Assembly: GCF_004795255.1 (NCBI RefSeq)
Contig: NZ_SSBQ01000002.1
Coordinates: 1,614,001-1,678,000, forward strand
Direction: 5' to 3'
From: Streptomyces sp. RKND-216
GTDB lineage: Bacteria; Actinomycetota; Actinomycetes; Streptomycetales; Streptomycetaceae
DNA length: 64,000 nucleotides
Shown: piece by piece, positions 34,485 through 43,687 of the stretch
Layout: each line of letters starts with the position of its first letter
How positions within the stretch are numbered: the first letter of the stretch is position 1
Notes under the pieces: generated by a model
Told to the model about the DNA's origin: nothing
The model's input: only the letters and a program-made list of their open reading frames with translations
The model's database searches: none
Position numbers and translations under genes: made by a program

Positions 34485-35947
34485 CCCTTGAACCAGCCGG
34501 ACGGCGCCGGCGCGAGGTTCTGGTAGATGTGCTTGGTCTCCTGGTATTCGCGCAGCCCGGCGACGCCGAGTTCGCGGCCGATTCCGGACCGGCCGAAGCC
34601 GCCCCACTCGGCCTGCGGCACGTAGGGGTGGAAGTCGTTGATCCAGACCGTGCCGTGCCGCAGCGCGTTCGCGACCCGCTGGGCGCGGCTCGCCTCGGAC
34701 GTCCAGACGCCGCCCGCCAGGCCGTAGCGGGTGTCGTTGGCGAGGGCGACGGCGTCCTCCTCTCCGGCGAAGCGCTCGACGGTGACGACCGGGCCGAAGA
34801 TCTCCTCCTGCACGATGCGCATGGAGCGGTCGCAGTTGGCGAAGACCGTCGGCTGCAGGAAGAAGCCACGGCTCAGCTCCGCCGTCTCGGGCCTGCGGCC
34901 CCCGGTGACCAGCGTCGCGCCCTCGGCACGGCCGGTCTTCAGGTACTCCTCGACCTTGCCGCGGTGTTCGGCGGAGCTGAGCGGTCCACTCTCGGTCTCC
35001 GGGAGCAGGCCGTCGCCCAGGCGGATGCGCGCGGCCCGTTCGGCGAGCTTCTTCACGAACCGGTCGTGGATGCCCTCCTGCACGAGGAGGCGGGAGCCGG
35101 CCGAGCAGACCTGCCCGGAGTGCAGGAACGCGGCGTCCAGGGCGTAGTCGAGGGCGGCGTCGGCGTCGCAGTCGTCGAAGACGATGTTGGGGTTCTTGCC
35201 GCCGAGTTCGAGGGCGACGGTCTTCACACCGTCGGCGGCGGAGGCCATGATGCGGCGTCCGGTGGCCAGACCGCCGGTGAACGACACCAGGTCGACCTCG
35301 GGGTGGGCGGTCATGGCGGCGCCGACGACGTCTCCCGCGCCGAGGACCAGGTTGACGACACCGGGCGGTACGCCGGCCTCGACGATGAGCCGGATCATCC
35401 GCACGGTGCTCAGCGGAGTGGTCTCGCTGGGCTTGAGGACGAAGGTGTTGCCGGCGGCGAGGGCCGGGGCGACCTTCCAGGATGCCTGGAGCAGCGGGTA
35501 GTTCCAGGGGGCGATCAGCGCGCAGACCCCGACGGGCTGGTGCACGACGCGGCTGAGCACGTCGCTGCCCACGTCCAGCACCCGGCCGCCGTCCTTGTCG
35601 GCGATCTCCGCGAAGTAGCGGAAGGCGTTCGCGACGTCCTCGACGTCGATGCGGGACTCGGCGAGGGTCTTGCCGGTGTCGAGTGTCTCGGTGCGGGCGA
35701 TCTCCTCCTTGTCCCGCAGCAGGTACCGGTGCACCCGGTACAGCACGTCGGCCCGGGCCCGGGTGGGCAGGCCGGACCACGCGCCGGAGTCGAAGGCGCG
35801 GCGGGCGGCGCGCACCGCGTGGTCGACGTCCGTCTCGTCGGCGTCGTCCACGGTGGTCAGGACGGTGGCGTCGAACGGGTTGACGACGTCACGCCGGCCT
35901 CCGGCCACCGCCCGGACCCACTCCCCGTCGATGAACAGTTCGGGCAC
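34481..35947 (-). CDS. Aldehyde dehydrogenase, betaine-aldehyde-dehydrogenase-like
   Basis: 488 residues from the GTG at 35947 (VPELFIDGEWV), with GGGAAGG four bases upstream. NAD-binding and catalytic motifs are intact: IAPWNYPLLQASWKVAPALA, FTGGLATGRRIM, general base Glu in VALELGGKNPNIVF, nucleophile Cys in SGQVCSAGSRLLV, and EEIFGPVVTVERF. Closest in style to BetB, which oxidises betaine aldehyde to glycine betaine. The downstream GMC gene, expected to supply betaine aldehyde from choline, is a remnant. Either the aldehyde comes from elsewhere or the enzyme has another substrate. Confidence 0.88.
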   Translation of the reverse strand: MPELFIDGEWVRAVAGGRRDVVNPFDATVLTTVDDADETDVDHAVRAARRAFDSGAWSGLPTRARADVLYRVHRYLLRDKEEIARTETLDTGKTLAESRIDVEDVANAFRYFAEIADKDGGRVLDVGSDVLSRVVHQPVGVCALIAPWNYPLLQASWKVAPALAAGNTFVLKPSETTPLSTVRMIRLIVEAGVPPGVVNLVLGAGDVVGAAMTAHPEVDLVSFTGGLATGRRIMASAADGVKTVALELGGKNPNIVFDDCDADAALDYALDAAFLHSGQVCSAGSRLLVQEGIHDRFVKKLAERAARIRLGDGLLPETESGPLSSAEHRGKVEEYLKTGRAEGATLVTGGRRPETAELSRGFFLQPTVFANCDRSMRIVQEEIFGPVVTVERFAGEEDAVALANDTRYGLAGGVWTSEASRAQRVANALRHGTVWINDFHPYVPQAEWGGFGRSGIGRELGVAGLREYQETKHIYQNLAPAPSGWFKG

Positions 35948-36239
35948 GTGACCTTCCCTTCCCAGTCTCCTCAGTCCACCCTCGTGCGGCGGCCGTGCCG
36001 TGACCACTCGGCACGGCCGACCGGGGGAACGCGCGTGTCGCGCCCGCCGGGCCGCGTGGACGGCGCGGGCGGCGGGGCGTCGCACGGGCGCACGGCCGTT
36101 CGGGCGCGGCGGTGCCCGCCACCCGGGTGTCGTCCCGGCGTGCCGCCGCCCGGGCGACGGCACGGCGCGGCCACCATGACGTCGGCGCGGCGCGCGGGGT
36201 ACGGCGTCCCGGCCGGATTCGGTGGCGCGGAGGACCTGC
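35948..36239. other. Divergent spacer between aldehyde dehydrogenase and ctaD
   Basis: 292 bases with no supported coding sequence on either strand. GC-rich, with repeated CGTGCCG-type words but no strong palindrome. It must hold the promoters of both flanking genes; none is identifiable with confidence. Confidence 0.4.
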
Positions 36240-37988
36240 ATGGACACAAGCCGGGAGGACGTCGCGGCCCCGGGGACGAGGACCGCGGGCCCCGGACACG
36301 GACCGGGACGCGGCCGACGGCTCCCCGACTGGATCAGCACCACCGACCACAAGGTGATCGGCAACCTCTACCTGGTCACGTCGTTCGGTTTCTTCCTCGC
36401 CGCGGGCCTGATGGCGATGCTGATGCGCGCCGAACTGGCACGGCCGGGCATGCAGGTGGTGAGCCACGATGAGTACAACCAGCTGTTCACGGTGCACGGC
36501 ACGATCATGATGCTGCTGTTCGCGACGCCGACGTTCGCCGGCTTCGCCAACGCGATCATGCCGTTGCAGATCGGCGCGCCGGACGTGGCGTTCCCCCGGC
36601 TCAACGCGCTGACCTACTGGCTGTTCCTGTTCGGCGGACTGATGGTGGTCGGCGGCTTCCTGACGACCGGTGGTGCGGCGCCGTTCGGCTGGTTCGCCTA
36701 CGCGCCGCTGCACAACGCGACCTACTCTCCGGGGGCGGGGGGCGACCTGTGGGCGATGGGTCTGGTCGTGGCGGGCCTGAGCACCATCCTGGGGTCGGTC
36801 AACTTCATCACCACGATCATCTGCCTGCGCTGCCCGGGGATGACGCTGTTCCGGATGCCGCTGTTCACCTGGAACGTGTTGTTCACCTCGATCCTGGCGC
36901 TGCTGGCGTTCCCGGTGCTGAGCGCGGCGCTGCTCGCGATGGTCGCGGACCGGGAGTTCGGCGCACACGTTTACGACTCGGCGAACGGCGGCGCCCTGCT
37001 GTGGCAGCACCTGTTCTGGTTCTTCGGGCATCCCGAGGTCTACATCGTGGCGCTGCCGTTCTTCGGGATCATCAGCGAGATCATCCCGGTGTTCGCTCGC
37101 AAACCGCTGTTCGGGTACGTGAGTCTCATCGGGGCGACGATCGCCATCACCGGGCTGTCCGCGACGGTGTGGGCGCACCACATGTTCGCCACCGGCGCCG
37201 TACTGCTGCCCTTCTTCTCGCTGCTGTCGTTCCTCATCGCGGTGCCGACCGGGGTGAAGTTCTTCAACTGGATCGGGACGATGCTGCGCGGTTCGCTCTC
37301 GTTCGAGACGCCGATGCTGTGGACGTGCGGCTTCCTCTTCACCTTCCTCTTCGGCGGGCTGACCGGCGTGCTGCTGGCGTCGCCGCCGATCGACTTCCAC
37401 GTCACGGACACCTACTTCGTCGTCGGGCACCTCCACTACGTGCTGTTCGGGACGATCGTGTTCGCGACCTTCGCGGGCTTCTCCTTCTGGTGGCCGAAGC
37501 TGACCGGGCGCCTGCTGGACGAGCGCCTGGGGAAGATCCACTTCTGGACGCTCTTCACCGGGTTCCAGCTGACCTTCCTGGTGCACCACTGGCTGGGTGC
37601 CGAGGGCATGCCGCGGCGTTATGCGGACTACCTGGCCGCCGACGGCTTCACGACGCTCAACACCCTGTCGACCATCGGCGCGTTCCTGCTGGGGATCTCC
37701 ACCCTGCCCTTCCTCTACAACGTCTGGAAGACCGCGCGCTCGGGCCGGAGGGCGACCCTCGACGACCCCTGGGGCTGGGGCCGATCCCTGGAGTGGGCGA
37801 CGAGCTGCCCGCCGCCCCGGCACAACTTCCGCTCGCTGCCGCGCATTCGCTCCGAGTCGCCCGCCTTCGACCTGCACCATCCCGAGGTGGGGTGGCGCGC
37901 CGAACCGCCGGACCCCGGCTCCCGGGAAGCGGTGGGCGGTGGGCGGGACGGCGGCGCCGTCGAGGGGCGGAAGGGGCCGAACGAGTGA
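36240..37988 (+). CDS. ctaD: Cytochrome c oxidase subunit I
   Basis: 582 residues from the ATG at 36240 with GGAGG six bases upstream. Twelve membrane helices. Heme-copper ligands are present: His of [11 protein letters not shown] (heme a), FGHPEVYIV (Cu-B His with the cross-linked Tyr), WAHHMFATG (two Cu-B His) and [10 protein letters not shown] (heme a3 and a). The C-terminal tail is Pro/Gly-rich (about 520-582). Subunit IV (ctaF) follows with overlapping GTGA. Subunits II and III are not adjacent, so this is probably a second copy of subunit I. Confidence 0.95.
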   Translation: MDTSREDVAAPGTRTAGPGHGPGRGRRLPDWISTTDHKVIGNLYLVTSFGFFLAAGLMAMLMRAELARPGMQVVSHDEYNQLFTVHGTIMMLLFATPTFAGFANAIMPLQIGAPDVAFPRLNALTYWLFLFGGLMVVGGFLTTGGAAPFGWFAYAPLHNATYSPGAGGDLWAMGLVVAGLSTILGSVNFITTIICLRCPGMTLFRMPLFTWNVLFTSILALLAFPVLSAALLAMVADREFGAHVYDSANGGALLWQHLFWFFGHPEVYIVALPFFGIISEIIPVFARKPLFGYVSLIGATIAITGLSATVWAHHMFATGAVLLPFFSLLSFLIAVPTGVKFFNWIGTMLRGSLSFETPMLWTCGFLFTFLFGGLTGVLLASPPIDFHVTDTYFVVGHLHYVLFGTIVFATFAGFSFWWPKLTGRLLDERLGKIHFWTLFTGFQLTFLVHHWLGAEGMPRRYADYLAADGFTTLNTLSTIGAFLLGISTLPFLYNVWKTARSGRRATLDDPWGWGRSLEWATSCPPPRHNFRSLPRIRSESPAFDLHHPEVGWRAEPPDPGSREAVGGGRDGGAVEGRKGPNE

Positions 37989-38377
37989 AGGCCGAGACAT
38001 TCCTGTTCGCCGGGGTGGCGCTGTTCTTCGCCGTCACGGGTCTCGGCTACGCGTTCTGGAGCACCTTCGAACCCGTGGGGACGACCGCGCTGGCGGTGTC
38101 GTTCCTCATGTCCTCGCTGGTCTGCTTCTTCTGCTGGCGCCAGCACCTGGTGCGGGGGCAACGGCTTCAGGACCGCAAGGAGGCCGAGATCCACGAGGGC
38201 GCCGGCCCGCTGGACTTCTTCCCCGCGCGCAGCTACGCGCCGGTGGCCACCGCGATCGGCGTGACGGTACTGGCCGCCGGGGTGGTGTACGGCGTGTGGC
38301 TCGCCCTGATCGGCACCGGTCTCCTGGTGCCCGGTGTCGCCTGGTTCGTGTTCGAGTACCACGACCGCACGGCGTGA
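37985..38377 (+). CDS. ctaF: Cytochrome c oxidase subunit IV (actinobacterial type)
   Basis: 130 residues from the GTG at 37985, overlapping the ctaD stop. Four hydrophobic segments: [75 protein letters not shown]. The cytoplasmic loop [20 protein letters not shown] is the actinobacterial CtaF signature. It stabilises the oxidase core of the bc1-aa3 supercomplex. A hairpin at 38461-38489 ends the pair. Confidence 0.93.
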   Translation: MKAETFLFAGVALFFAVTGLGYAFWSTFEPVGTTALAVSFLMSSLVCFFCWRQHLVRGQRLQDRKEAEIHEGAGPLDFFPARSYAPVATAIGVTVLAAGVVYGVWLALIGTGLLVPGVAWFVFEYHDRTA

Positions 38378-38460
38378 GATCCGCGAGGCGTTCCCGACCG
38401 ACCGGGCCGCGGAGATCAACAGGTCACCGTGCCGCTTTTGCCCCATCATGCGGAGGGAGA

Positions 38461-38489
38461 CGCCCACGGGTGGAGCACCACCGTGGGCG
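38461..38489 (+). terminator. Terminator after ctaD-ctaF
   Basis: CGCCCACGG/CCGTGGGCG 9-bp stem extended by TGG/CCA past one bulged G, about 80 bases after the ctaF stop. Confidence 0.55.
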
Positions 38490-38562
38490 TCAGGGCGCCG
38501 CCCCCGCCGAGGTGCCCGCCCCCTTCATCCACGGCATTTCGCCTGCAACGAGGAGCGGAACC

Positions 38563-38763
38563 ATGCTGATGGCACACCCCGCGTTTCTACGGGAGCTGGT
38601 CCAGCGCTACGAGACGCTGCTGAGCAAGGGCACCACGTCGTCCCGGCCCCAGCACCAGCGTGAGCTCGACGACGTCTCGTACACGCTGTGTGTGTCCACC
38701 GGAACCCGCTCCGTGGAGCATGCGCTCGCCCTCGCCCGGGAGCGGATCACCGCCGCCTCCTGA
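38563..38763 (+). CDS. DUF5133 small protein
   Basis: 66 residues from the ATG at 38563 (GAGGAG seven bases before); a second ATG lies two codons later. Sequence HPAFLRELVQRYETLLSKGT ... RELDDVSYTLCVSTGTRSVE, ALALARERI matches DUF5133, a family mostly confined to Streptomyces and of unknown role. Mainly helical. It has its own terminator (38777-38816). Confidence 0.82.
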   Translation: MLMAHPAFLRELVQRYETLLSKGTTSSRPQHQRELDDVSYTLCVSTGTRSVEHALALARERITAAS

Positions 38764-38776
38764 GCCGTCCCCAGGT

Positions 38777-38816
38777 GACGGTGCCCCGGACGCCCGCCCA
38801 CGTCCGGGGCACCGTC
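38777..38816 (+). terminator. DUF5133 gene terminator, 16-bp perfect stem
   Basis: GACGGTGCCCCGGACG and its exact complement surround an 8-base loop, 13 bases after the stop codon. Confidence 0.8.
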
Positions 38817-38963
38817 GCGTACCGGGCGCCGCCCCGGTGCACTCTGGAGCGCGGACCGGCGGGGTGCAATCCGCGCGTGCACCGGCGACGAGCTGCATCC
38901 GCGGGGGTACGGGTGGCCGAAAGGGCTGCGGGACCGGAAGCGGAGCGAGAGGCGAGGTGGCGG

Positions 38964-39359
38964 ATGCGGGTCGGACTGTTGCGGACCGTGGGAGCGGCGA
39001 CCGCGGCGTACGGAGCGGCGGTGGCGGCCTGGCCGGACCTGCTGGCCCGTCCGTCCGGGCTGGTGGACGAGGACGGCCGGCCGGCACCGGACACCGGCGT
39101 GGCGTTGCGCCCGCTGGGCTTGCGCGACGCCGCGAGCGGCGTCGCGCTCGCGACCGCGCCCGAGGGAGCCGCCCTGCGCACGGCCGCGCTCGTGCGGATC
39201 GCGGCGGACTGGGGCGACTCGCTGCTGCTGGGTCTGACACTGCCGGAGCGCGACAAGCGGCTGAAGGCGGTCGCGGTGTCCGTCGGTTGGGGCGCGCTCA
39301 CCGCGTACGGGCTGCTCAGCGGACCTGCGGGGAAGGGCGGGCACGGTGACCGTGGATGA
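38964..39359 (+). CDS. Small hydrophobic protein of unknown function
   Basis: 131 residues from the ATG at 38964 with GCGAGG upstream. Hydrophobic helices (LLRTVGAATAAYGAAVAAWP; AVAVSVGWGALTAYGLLSG) flank LRPLGLRDAASGVALATAPE and ALVRIAADWGDSLLLGLTL. The pattern resembles small DUF4267-like membrane proteins, but this is not certain. Its end overlaps the start of the next gene by 14 bases, indicating a two-gene unit. Confidence 0.6.
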   Translation: MRVGLLRTVGAATAAYGAAVAAWPDLLARPSGLVDEDGRPAPDTGVALRPLGLRDAASGVALATAPEGAALRTAALVRIAADWGDSLLLGLTLPERDKRLKAVAVSVGWGALTAYGLLSGPAGKGGHGDRG

Positions 39360-40068
39360 GACCGCGGCACGGCCCGACGCGCTGATGCTGCACCGGACCG
39401 CGGCCTCTCCTCAGGCCGCGGTCCTCGTCCTGCACGGCGGCCGGGCGGACGGCCTGGACGCTCCCCCGCCGTGGAATCTGCCGGGCGCCCGGATGCGCCC
39501 CTACCTGCGCGCCGTCGCCCGTGCCACCGAGGGCCGCGACGTGGTGGTCGGCGCGGTGCGGTACCGGTACCGCGGCTGGAACGGCGTGCGGGGCGACGCC
39601 GCCCGGGACGCGGAACGGGCGCTGGAGGAACTGCGCGCGCTGGCCGGCCCGGTCCCGGTGGTGCTGGTGGGGCACTCCATGGGCGGCCGCGCCGCGCTGC
39701 GGGCGGCCGCCCATGACCTGGTGACCGGTGTCGTGGGGCTGGCGCCGTGGTGCCCGCCCGGCGAGCCGGTGGACCATCTGCGGGGCCGCCGGCTGGTGCT
39801 GCTGCACGGGAACCGCGACCGGATGACCGACCCGCGCGGCTCCTGGGAGCTCGCGGTGCGGGCACGGGTCGCGGGCGCGGAGAGCTGCCACCTGACGGTG
39901 GTGGGCGGCGACCACGCGATGCTGCGCCGGGCCGTCCTGTGGCACACCCGAACGGCCGAATCCGTGCGCGGGCTGCTCGGATACGGGCCACTGCCGGACG
40001 TGGTCGCCCGTGCGCTGGCGCGGACCGATGTGCCACCGCCGGGCGGCACGGGAACGGCGCTGCGCTGA
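39346..40068 (+). CDS. Alpha/beta fold hydrolase
   Basis: 240 residues from the GTG at 39346. AAVLVLHGGRADGLDAPPPW (oxyanion), nucleophile elbow VLVGHSMGGRAALRAA (Ser), acid Asp in LLHGNRDRMTDP, catalytic His in VVGGDHAMLRR. No lid or signal peptide. Likely an esterase or lipase-like enzyme of unknown substrate. Translationally coupled to the small hydrophobic protein upstream. A hairpin follows at 40074-40102. Confidence 0.88.
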   Translation: MTVDETAARPDALMLHRTAASPQAAVLVLHGGRADGLDAPPPWNLPGARMRPYLRAVARATEGRDVVVGAVRYRYRGWNGVRGDAARDAERALEELRALAGPVPVVLVGHSMGGRAALRAAAHDLVTGVVGLAPWCPPGEPVDHLRGRRLVLLHGNRDRMTDPRGSWELAVRARVAGAESCHLTVVGGDHAMLRRAVLWHTRTAESVRGLLGYGPLPDVVARALARTDVPPPGGTGTALR

Positions 40069-40073
40069 CGCTC

Positions 40074-40102
40074 CCCCGGGCGGGTGAACCACGCGCCCGG
40101 GG
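40074..40102 (+). terminator. Terminator after the alpha/beta hydrolase
   Basis: CCCCGGGCG/CGCCCGGGG, a 9-bp stem with an 11-base loop, six bases after the stop. Confidence 0.6.
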
Positions 40103-40302
40103 CTGGGAGTTGGACACGCCGACACGGCCTTGCCGTAGGGCGCGACGACGGGTGCGTGTGCAGAGAGTGACGAGTTGCGGTCACAAAGTAGGACATTTAG
40201 CGTGCTTCTTGTGCGAGCGTGACCGCCTTTTCACGGTTCGTGATCGCCTCCCTTTCCGCGGCCCCTCAGTCCCAGGGGCCCCGACCTCCCCAGGAGGGCA
40301 CA

Positions 40303-40710
40303 GTGCTCCAGTCCACGATCAGCAAGGTGGCCATGGTCGCCGCCGGTGGCGCCGTGGCGGCCATGACCGCAGCGGGCCCGGCGACCGCCGTCGAGACGTC
40401 CGTTCCGGCGGCGCCGGCCGCGTCCACCCTTGAGAACCCCCTTCCCCAGCTGGGCGGCCACAGCCGCGTCTACTGGGGCAAGGTCATCGCCCGCACGGGC
40501 CTGAAGATCCGCAGCGGCCCGAGTCAGCACCACAAGTGGGTCGGCAGCCTGCACTACGGCGAGAAGGTCAAGATCCGCTGCAAGGTCAACGGCCAGTGGA
40601 TCGACGGCAATCCCCGCTGGTACAAGCTGTACGACGGCAACTACATGTGGGCCTCGGCGCGCTACATCAAGAACATCGGCCCGGCCCCGCACTTCTGCAA
40701 GCACCGCTGA
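40303..40710 (+). CDS. Secreted SH3-like domain protein
   Basis: 135 residues from the GTG at 40303 with AGGAGG five bases upstream. Signal peptide about 1-32 (VAMVAAGGAVAAMTAAGPAT, cut near AVA). A bacterial SH3-type domain follows (about 55-130): VIARTGLKIRSGPSQHHKWV, GSLHYGEKVKIRCKVNGQWI, WYKLYDGNYMWASARYIKNI. Two cysteines could form a disulfide. Probably a cell-wall or matrix protein; the domain often binds peptidoglycan. Confidence 0.82.
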   Translation: MLQSTISKVAMVAAGGAVAAMTAAGPATAVETSVPAAPAASTLENPLPQLGGHSRVYWGKVIARTGLKIRSGPSQHHKWVGSLHYGEKVKIRCKVNGQWIDGNPRWYKLYDGNYMWASARYIKNIGPAPHFCKHR

Positions 40711-40740
40711 CGCGGCCGGAATCCGGCCGAGTCCGAGCAC

Positions 40741-40779
40741 ACCGTGCCCCCAGCTGCCCGAGCGGCCTGGGGGCACGGT
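40741..40779 (+). terminator. Terminator after the SH3-like gene
   Basis: ACCGTGCCCCCAG/CTGGGGGCACGGT, a perfect 13-bp stem with a 13-base loop, 30 bases after the stop. Confidence 0.75.
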
Positions 40780-40838
40780 GGTGCCCGGAGGCGGGGGCAC
40801 ACGCCGCACCCGGGGCGGACGAAGTCGCGCGCGGGGTA

Positions 40839-40870
40839 TTGACGACCTTGCTGACAGGCAGTCTCATAAG
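40839..40870 (+). promoter_or_regulatory. Candidate promoter of the diiron oxygenase gene
   Basis: TTGACG at 40839-40844 matches a -35 hexamer; TCTCAT or CATAAG at 40862-40870 would be an imperfect -10 at 17-20 bases spacing. The stretch lies 50-80 bases before the ATG and is unusually AT-rich. A TetR regulator is encoded just downstream, so an operator is expected nearby, but no clear palindrome was seen. Confidence 0.35.
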
Positions 40871-40919
40871 AGGGTCCGTGACGTGTGACCGTCGGTAACC
40901 CCTGTGAGGTGGGCCTCCC

Positions 40920-41897
40920 ATGACGACATCGACCCTCGGCGGAACCGGCACCGACGCCGGGAGCGGGCGCGGAGCCGGAAACAGCACTGCGACGCTCCAC
41001 GACGCGCTCGGACGGCTCAAGGACCGGGAGCAGGTGGCCGAACGCCTCCTGGCTTCCTCCCGCAAGCACTCCTTCGACCCGGACACCGAACTGGACTGGG
41101 ACGCCCCGTTCGAGGACGGCAAGTGGTTCTGGCCGCCGGAGCTGGTCTCCCTCTACGACACCCCGCTGTGGCGCCGCATGCCGGAGGAACAGCGCCACGC
41201 GCTGGCCCGTCACGAGGCGGCGTCCCTGGCCTCGCTGGGCATCTGGTTCGAGATCATCCTCATGCAGCTGCTCACCCGCCACATCTACGACAAGCCGCTG
41301 ACCAGTGCACACGTCCGCTACGCGCTGACGGAGATCGCCGACGAGTGCCGCCACTCCATGATGTTCGCCCGCCTGATCACCAAGGGCGGCGTCCCCGCGT
41401 ACCCGGTCAGCCGGCTGCACCACAACATGGCCCGGGTGCTGAAGACCGTCTCGACCACCCCCGGTTCGTTCACCGCGACCCTGCTGGGCGAGGAGATCCT
41501 CGACTGGATGCAGCGCCTCACCTTCCCGGACGAGCGCGTCCAGACGCTGGTACGCGGCGTGACCCGCATCCACGTGGTCGAGGAGGCCCGCCACGTGCGG
41601 TACGCGCGGGAGGAGCTGCGCCGCCAGATGGCCGGCTGCCCGCGCTGGGAGGCCGAGCTCACCCGGATCAGCTCCGGGGAGGCCGCCCGGGTCTTCTCGA
41701 TCTCCTTCGTCAACCCGCAGGTCTACACGGACGTGGGCCTGGACCGCCGCGAGGCCGTGGCCCAGGTGAAGGCCAGTGCCCACCGCCGCGAGGTGATGCA
41801 GCAGGGCGCCAAGCGGCTCACCGACTTCCTCGACGAGATCGGCGTGCTGCGCGGGATGGGACGCCGGCTGTGGAGGAGTTCCGGGCTACTCGCCTGA
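40920..41897 (+). CDS. AurF-like diiron oxygenase
   Basis: 325 residues; the family includes AurF, which oxidises p-aminobenzoate to p-nitrobenzoate. All-helical core with diiron ligands in the AurF pattern: E142 and H145 in EIADECRHS, E191 in LGEEILDW, and H218-E222-H225 in RIHVVEEARHVRY. A Glu of the EIIL helix (E111) or E99 may provide the last ligand. The N-terminal 25 residues are low-complexity (GTGTDAGSGRGAG). It is 66 bases upstream of a TetR regulator, and a candidate promoter lies ahead. No biosynthetic cluster is adjacent, so the substrate is open. Confidence 0.85.
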   Translation: MTTSTLGGTGTDAGSGRGAGNSTATLHDALGRLKDREQVAERLLASSRKHSFDPDTELDWDAPFEDGKWFWPPELVSLYDTPLWRRMPEEQRHALARHEAASLASLGIWFEIILMQLLTRHIYDKPLTSAHVRYALTEIADECRHSMMFARLITKGGVPAYPVSRLHHNMARVLKTVSTTPGSFTATLLGEEILDWMQRLTFPDERVQTLVRGVTRIHVVEEARHVRYAREELRRQMAGCPRWEAELTRISSGEAARVFSISFVNPQVYTDVGLDRREAVAQVKASAHRREVMQQGAKRLTDFLDEIGVLRGMGRRLWRSSGLLA

Positions 41898-41963
41898 GTG
41901 CCGGCCGGGACGCGGCCCGGCACGCGGTCCGTACCGCCTCCGGGGCGCACTACGCTCGGGGGC

Positions 41964-42746
41964 ATGACCGCACCGGCGTACCGCAGACTGACCGTCGAGC
42001 AGCGCCGGGGGCAGCTGATCGGGCACGCCCTCGCACTGTTCGCCCACCGCGTGCCGGAGGACGTCTCGCTCGACGACGTCGCGGCGGCCGCCGGGGTGTC
42101 CCGGCCGCTGGTCTACCGCTACTTCCCGGGCGGCAAGCAGCAGTTGTACGAGGCGGCGCTGCGGTCCGCCGCCGACCGGCTGGAGCAGTGCTTCGACGAG
42201 CCGGCCGTCGGCCCGCTGATCGAACGGCTGGACCGTGCGCTGTCCCGCTACCTGGCCTTCGTGGACGAGTTCGACACCGGCTTCATGGCGCTGCTGCAGG
42301 GCGGCAGCGTGGTCGGGACCTCGCGGACCAGCGCCATCGTCGACGAAGTGCGGCGGGACGCGGCGCACCAGATCCTGCGCCACCTGGAGGCCCCGGAGCC
42401 GGGGCCCCGCCTGCGGATGACGGTGCGGACGTGGATCACCGCGGTGGAGGGCGCGTCGCTGATCTGGCTGGACGAGGGGAAGCAGCCGCCCCTCTCCGAG
42501 CTGCGCGCCTGGCTGCTGAACCACCTCGTCGCGCTGCTCGTCGCGACGGCCGCGGACGACCCTGAGACGGCGGCGGCGACCCGGCGCGCGCTGGCGCTGG
42601 AACGCCCGGACGGCCCGGTCGGCGACCTGATCCGGCGTGCGCTGCCGCTCGCGGCGGACGCAGCTCACCTGCTGGAACCGGCCGGACCGTCGGACCAGGC
42701 GGAGGCGTCGGACCAGGCGGGCAGGGAGCCCGGCTGGGACAGCTGA
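41964..42746 (+). CDS. TetR-family transcriptional regulator
   Basis: 260 residues from the ATG at 41964. N-terminal TetR helix-turn-helix: RRGQLIGHALALFAHRVPED, VSLDDVAAAAGVSRPLVYRY, FPGGKQQLYEAAL. The C-terminal ligand domain has FMALLQGGSVVGTSRTSAIV and TWITAVEGASLIWLDEGKQP. It follows the diiron oxygenase in the same direction, the usual arrangement for a local repressor. An acidic low-complexity tail ends the protein. Confidence 0.92.
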   Translation: MTAPAYRRLTVEQRRGQLIGHALALFAHRVPEDVSLDDVAAAAGVSRPLVYRYFPGGKQQLYEAALRSAADRLEQCFDEPAVGPLIERLDRALSRYLAFVDEFDTGFMALLQGGSVVGTSRTSAIVDEVRRDAAHQILRHLEAPEPGPRLRMTVRTWITAVEGASLIWLDEGKQPPLSELRAWLLNHLVALLVATAADDPETAAATRRALALERPDGPVGDLIRRALPLAADAAHLLEPAGPSDQAEASDQAGREPGWDS

Positions 42747-42789
42747 ACCGAGGTTCAACGACGCGCCCGCGGGCAGCTAGGCTGGCCGC

Positions 42790-43272
42790 ATGTCGACGCA
42801 CCTGTCCTGGAAGGCCAAGGAGGCCACCGTCGGCGAACTCGCCGAGCGCGCCGGGGTCGCCACCTCGGCGCTGCGCTTCTACGAGCGCGAGGGCCTCATC
42901 CACAGCCGGCGCACCTCCGGCAACCAGCGCCGCTACAGCCGGGACACGCTGCGTCGCGTCGCCTTCATCCGGGCCTCGCAGCGCCTCGGTATGCCGCTGG
43001 CCGCCATCCGCGAGGTGCTCGGCCTGCTCCCGGACAACCGCACCCCGACCCGCGAGGACTGGGCCCGGGTGTCCGCCTGCTGGCGCGCCGACCTGGACGA
43101 GCGCATCCGGCTGATGCAGCAGCTGCGCGACAACCTCACCGACTGCATCGGCTGCGGCTGCCTCTCCATCGACGTGTGCGCCCTGGCGAATCCGTACGAC
43201 CGGCTGGGCGACGAGGGCCCGGGGGCCCGCCGCCTCGCCCAGCCCCGGGCCTGCCCGGCCGGGGAGGACTGA
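42790..43272 (+). CDS. soxR: Redox-sensitive regulator SoxR
   Basis: 160 residues. MerR-type winged helix ([40 protein letters not shown]), dimer helix (about 85-117), and the [2Fe-2S] cysteines C119, C122, C124 and C130 in [12 protein letters not shown], at the same numbering as E. coli SoxR. In Streptomyces SoxR answers redox-active antibiotics rather than superoxide itself and activates a small regulon. No obvious target gene is adjacent apart from the small gene at 43277. Confidence 0.95.
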   Translation: MSTHLSWKAKEATVGELAERAGVATSALRFYEREGLIHSRRTSGNQRRYSRDTLRRVAFIRASQRLGMPLAAIREVLGLLPDNRTPTREDWARVSACWRADLDERIRLMQQLRDNLTDCIGCGCLSIDVCALANPYDRLGDEGPGARRLAQPRACPAGED

Positions 43273-43276
43273 GGAC

Positions 43277-43555
43277 GTGCGCAGCGAGGACACGGTGTTC
43301 GTGGGCGGGCCGCTGGACGGGCGGGTGCTGCCAGTGCTCGTCGGGGCGACCGGTCGCCCGCCGAAGACGTACGAGGTGCCGGTGCCGCTGCCCGAGGAGG
43401 AGGGCGGTGGGAAGACCGTTCACGTCTACCGGCTGGAGCCCGCGTCGGTGACCCGGCGGCTGGGGCTGCCGCGCGGCTGGAAGTACGTGTACGCGCCGGA
43501 TGCGCGTCCGGGCGGCAACCGCCCGAAGTGGCCCTGGCGGCACCCCGCCCGCTGA
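43277..43555 (+). CDS. Conserved hypothetical protein downstream of soxR
   Basis: 92 residues from the GTG at 43277, four bases after the soxR stop. [20 protein letters not shown], then [13 protein letters not shown] and a basic C-terminal end ([14 protein letters not shown]). The GGPLDG start is a motif of short phage-like and actinomycete hypothetical proteins. Predicted beta-rich. No function is known to me; co-transcription with soxR is likely. Confidence 0.7.
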   Translation: MRSEDTVFVGGPLDGRVLPVLVGATGRPPKTYEVPVPLPEEEGGGKTVHVYRLEPASVTRRLGLPRGWKYVYAPDARPGGNRPKWPWRHPAR

Positions 43556-43687
43556 CCGGCCGACTGCCCCGGGGGTGGCGGCGGCCGGATGCGCGGGCGC
43601 CGGTGAGCGGGCGGGATTGCGAAGGAATGGGGCAGGTCTGGGGGGCGGAAGGGCGAGGAGGCCGCGCAGCGGTCTAGGGTGCGCAGC

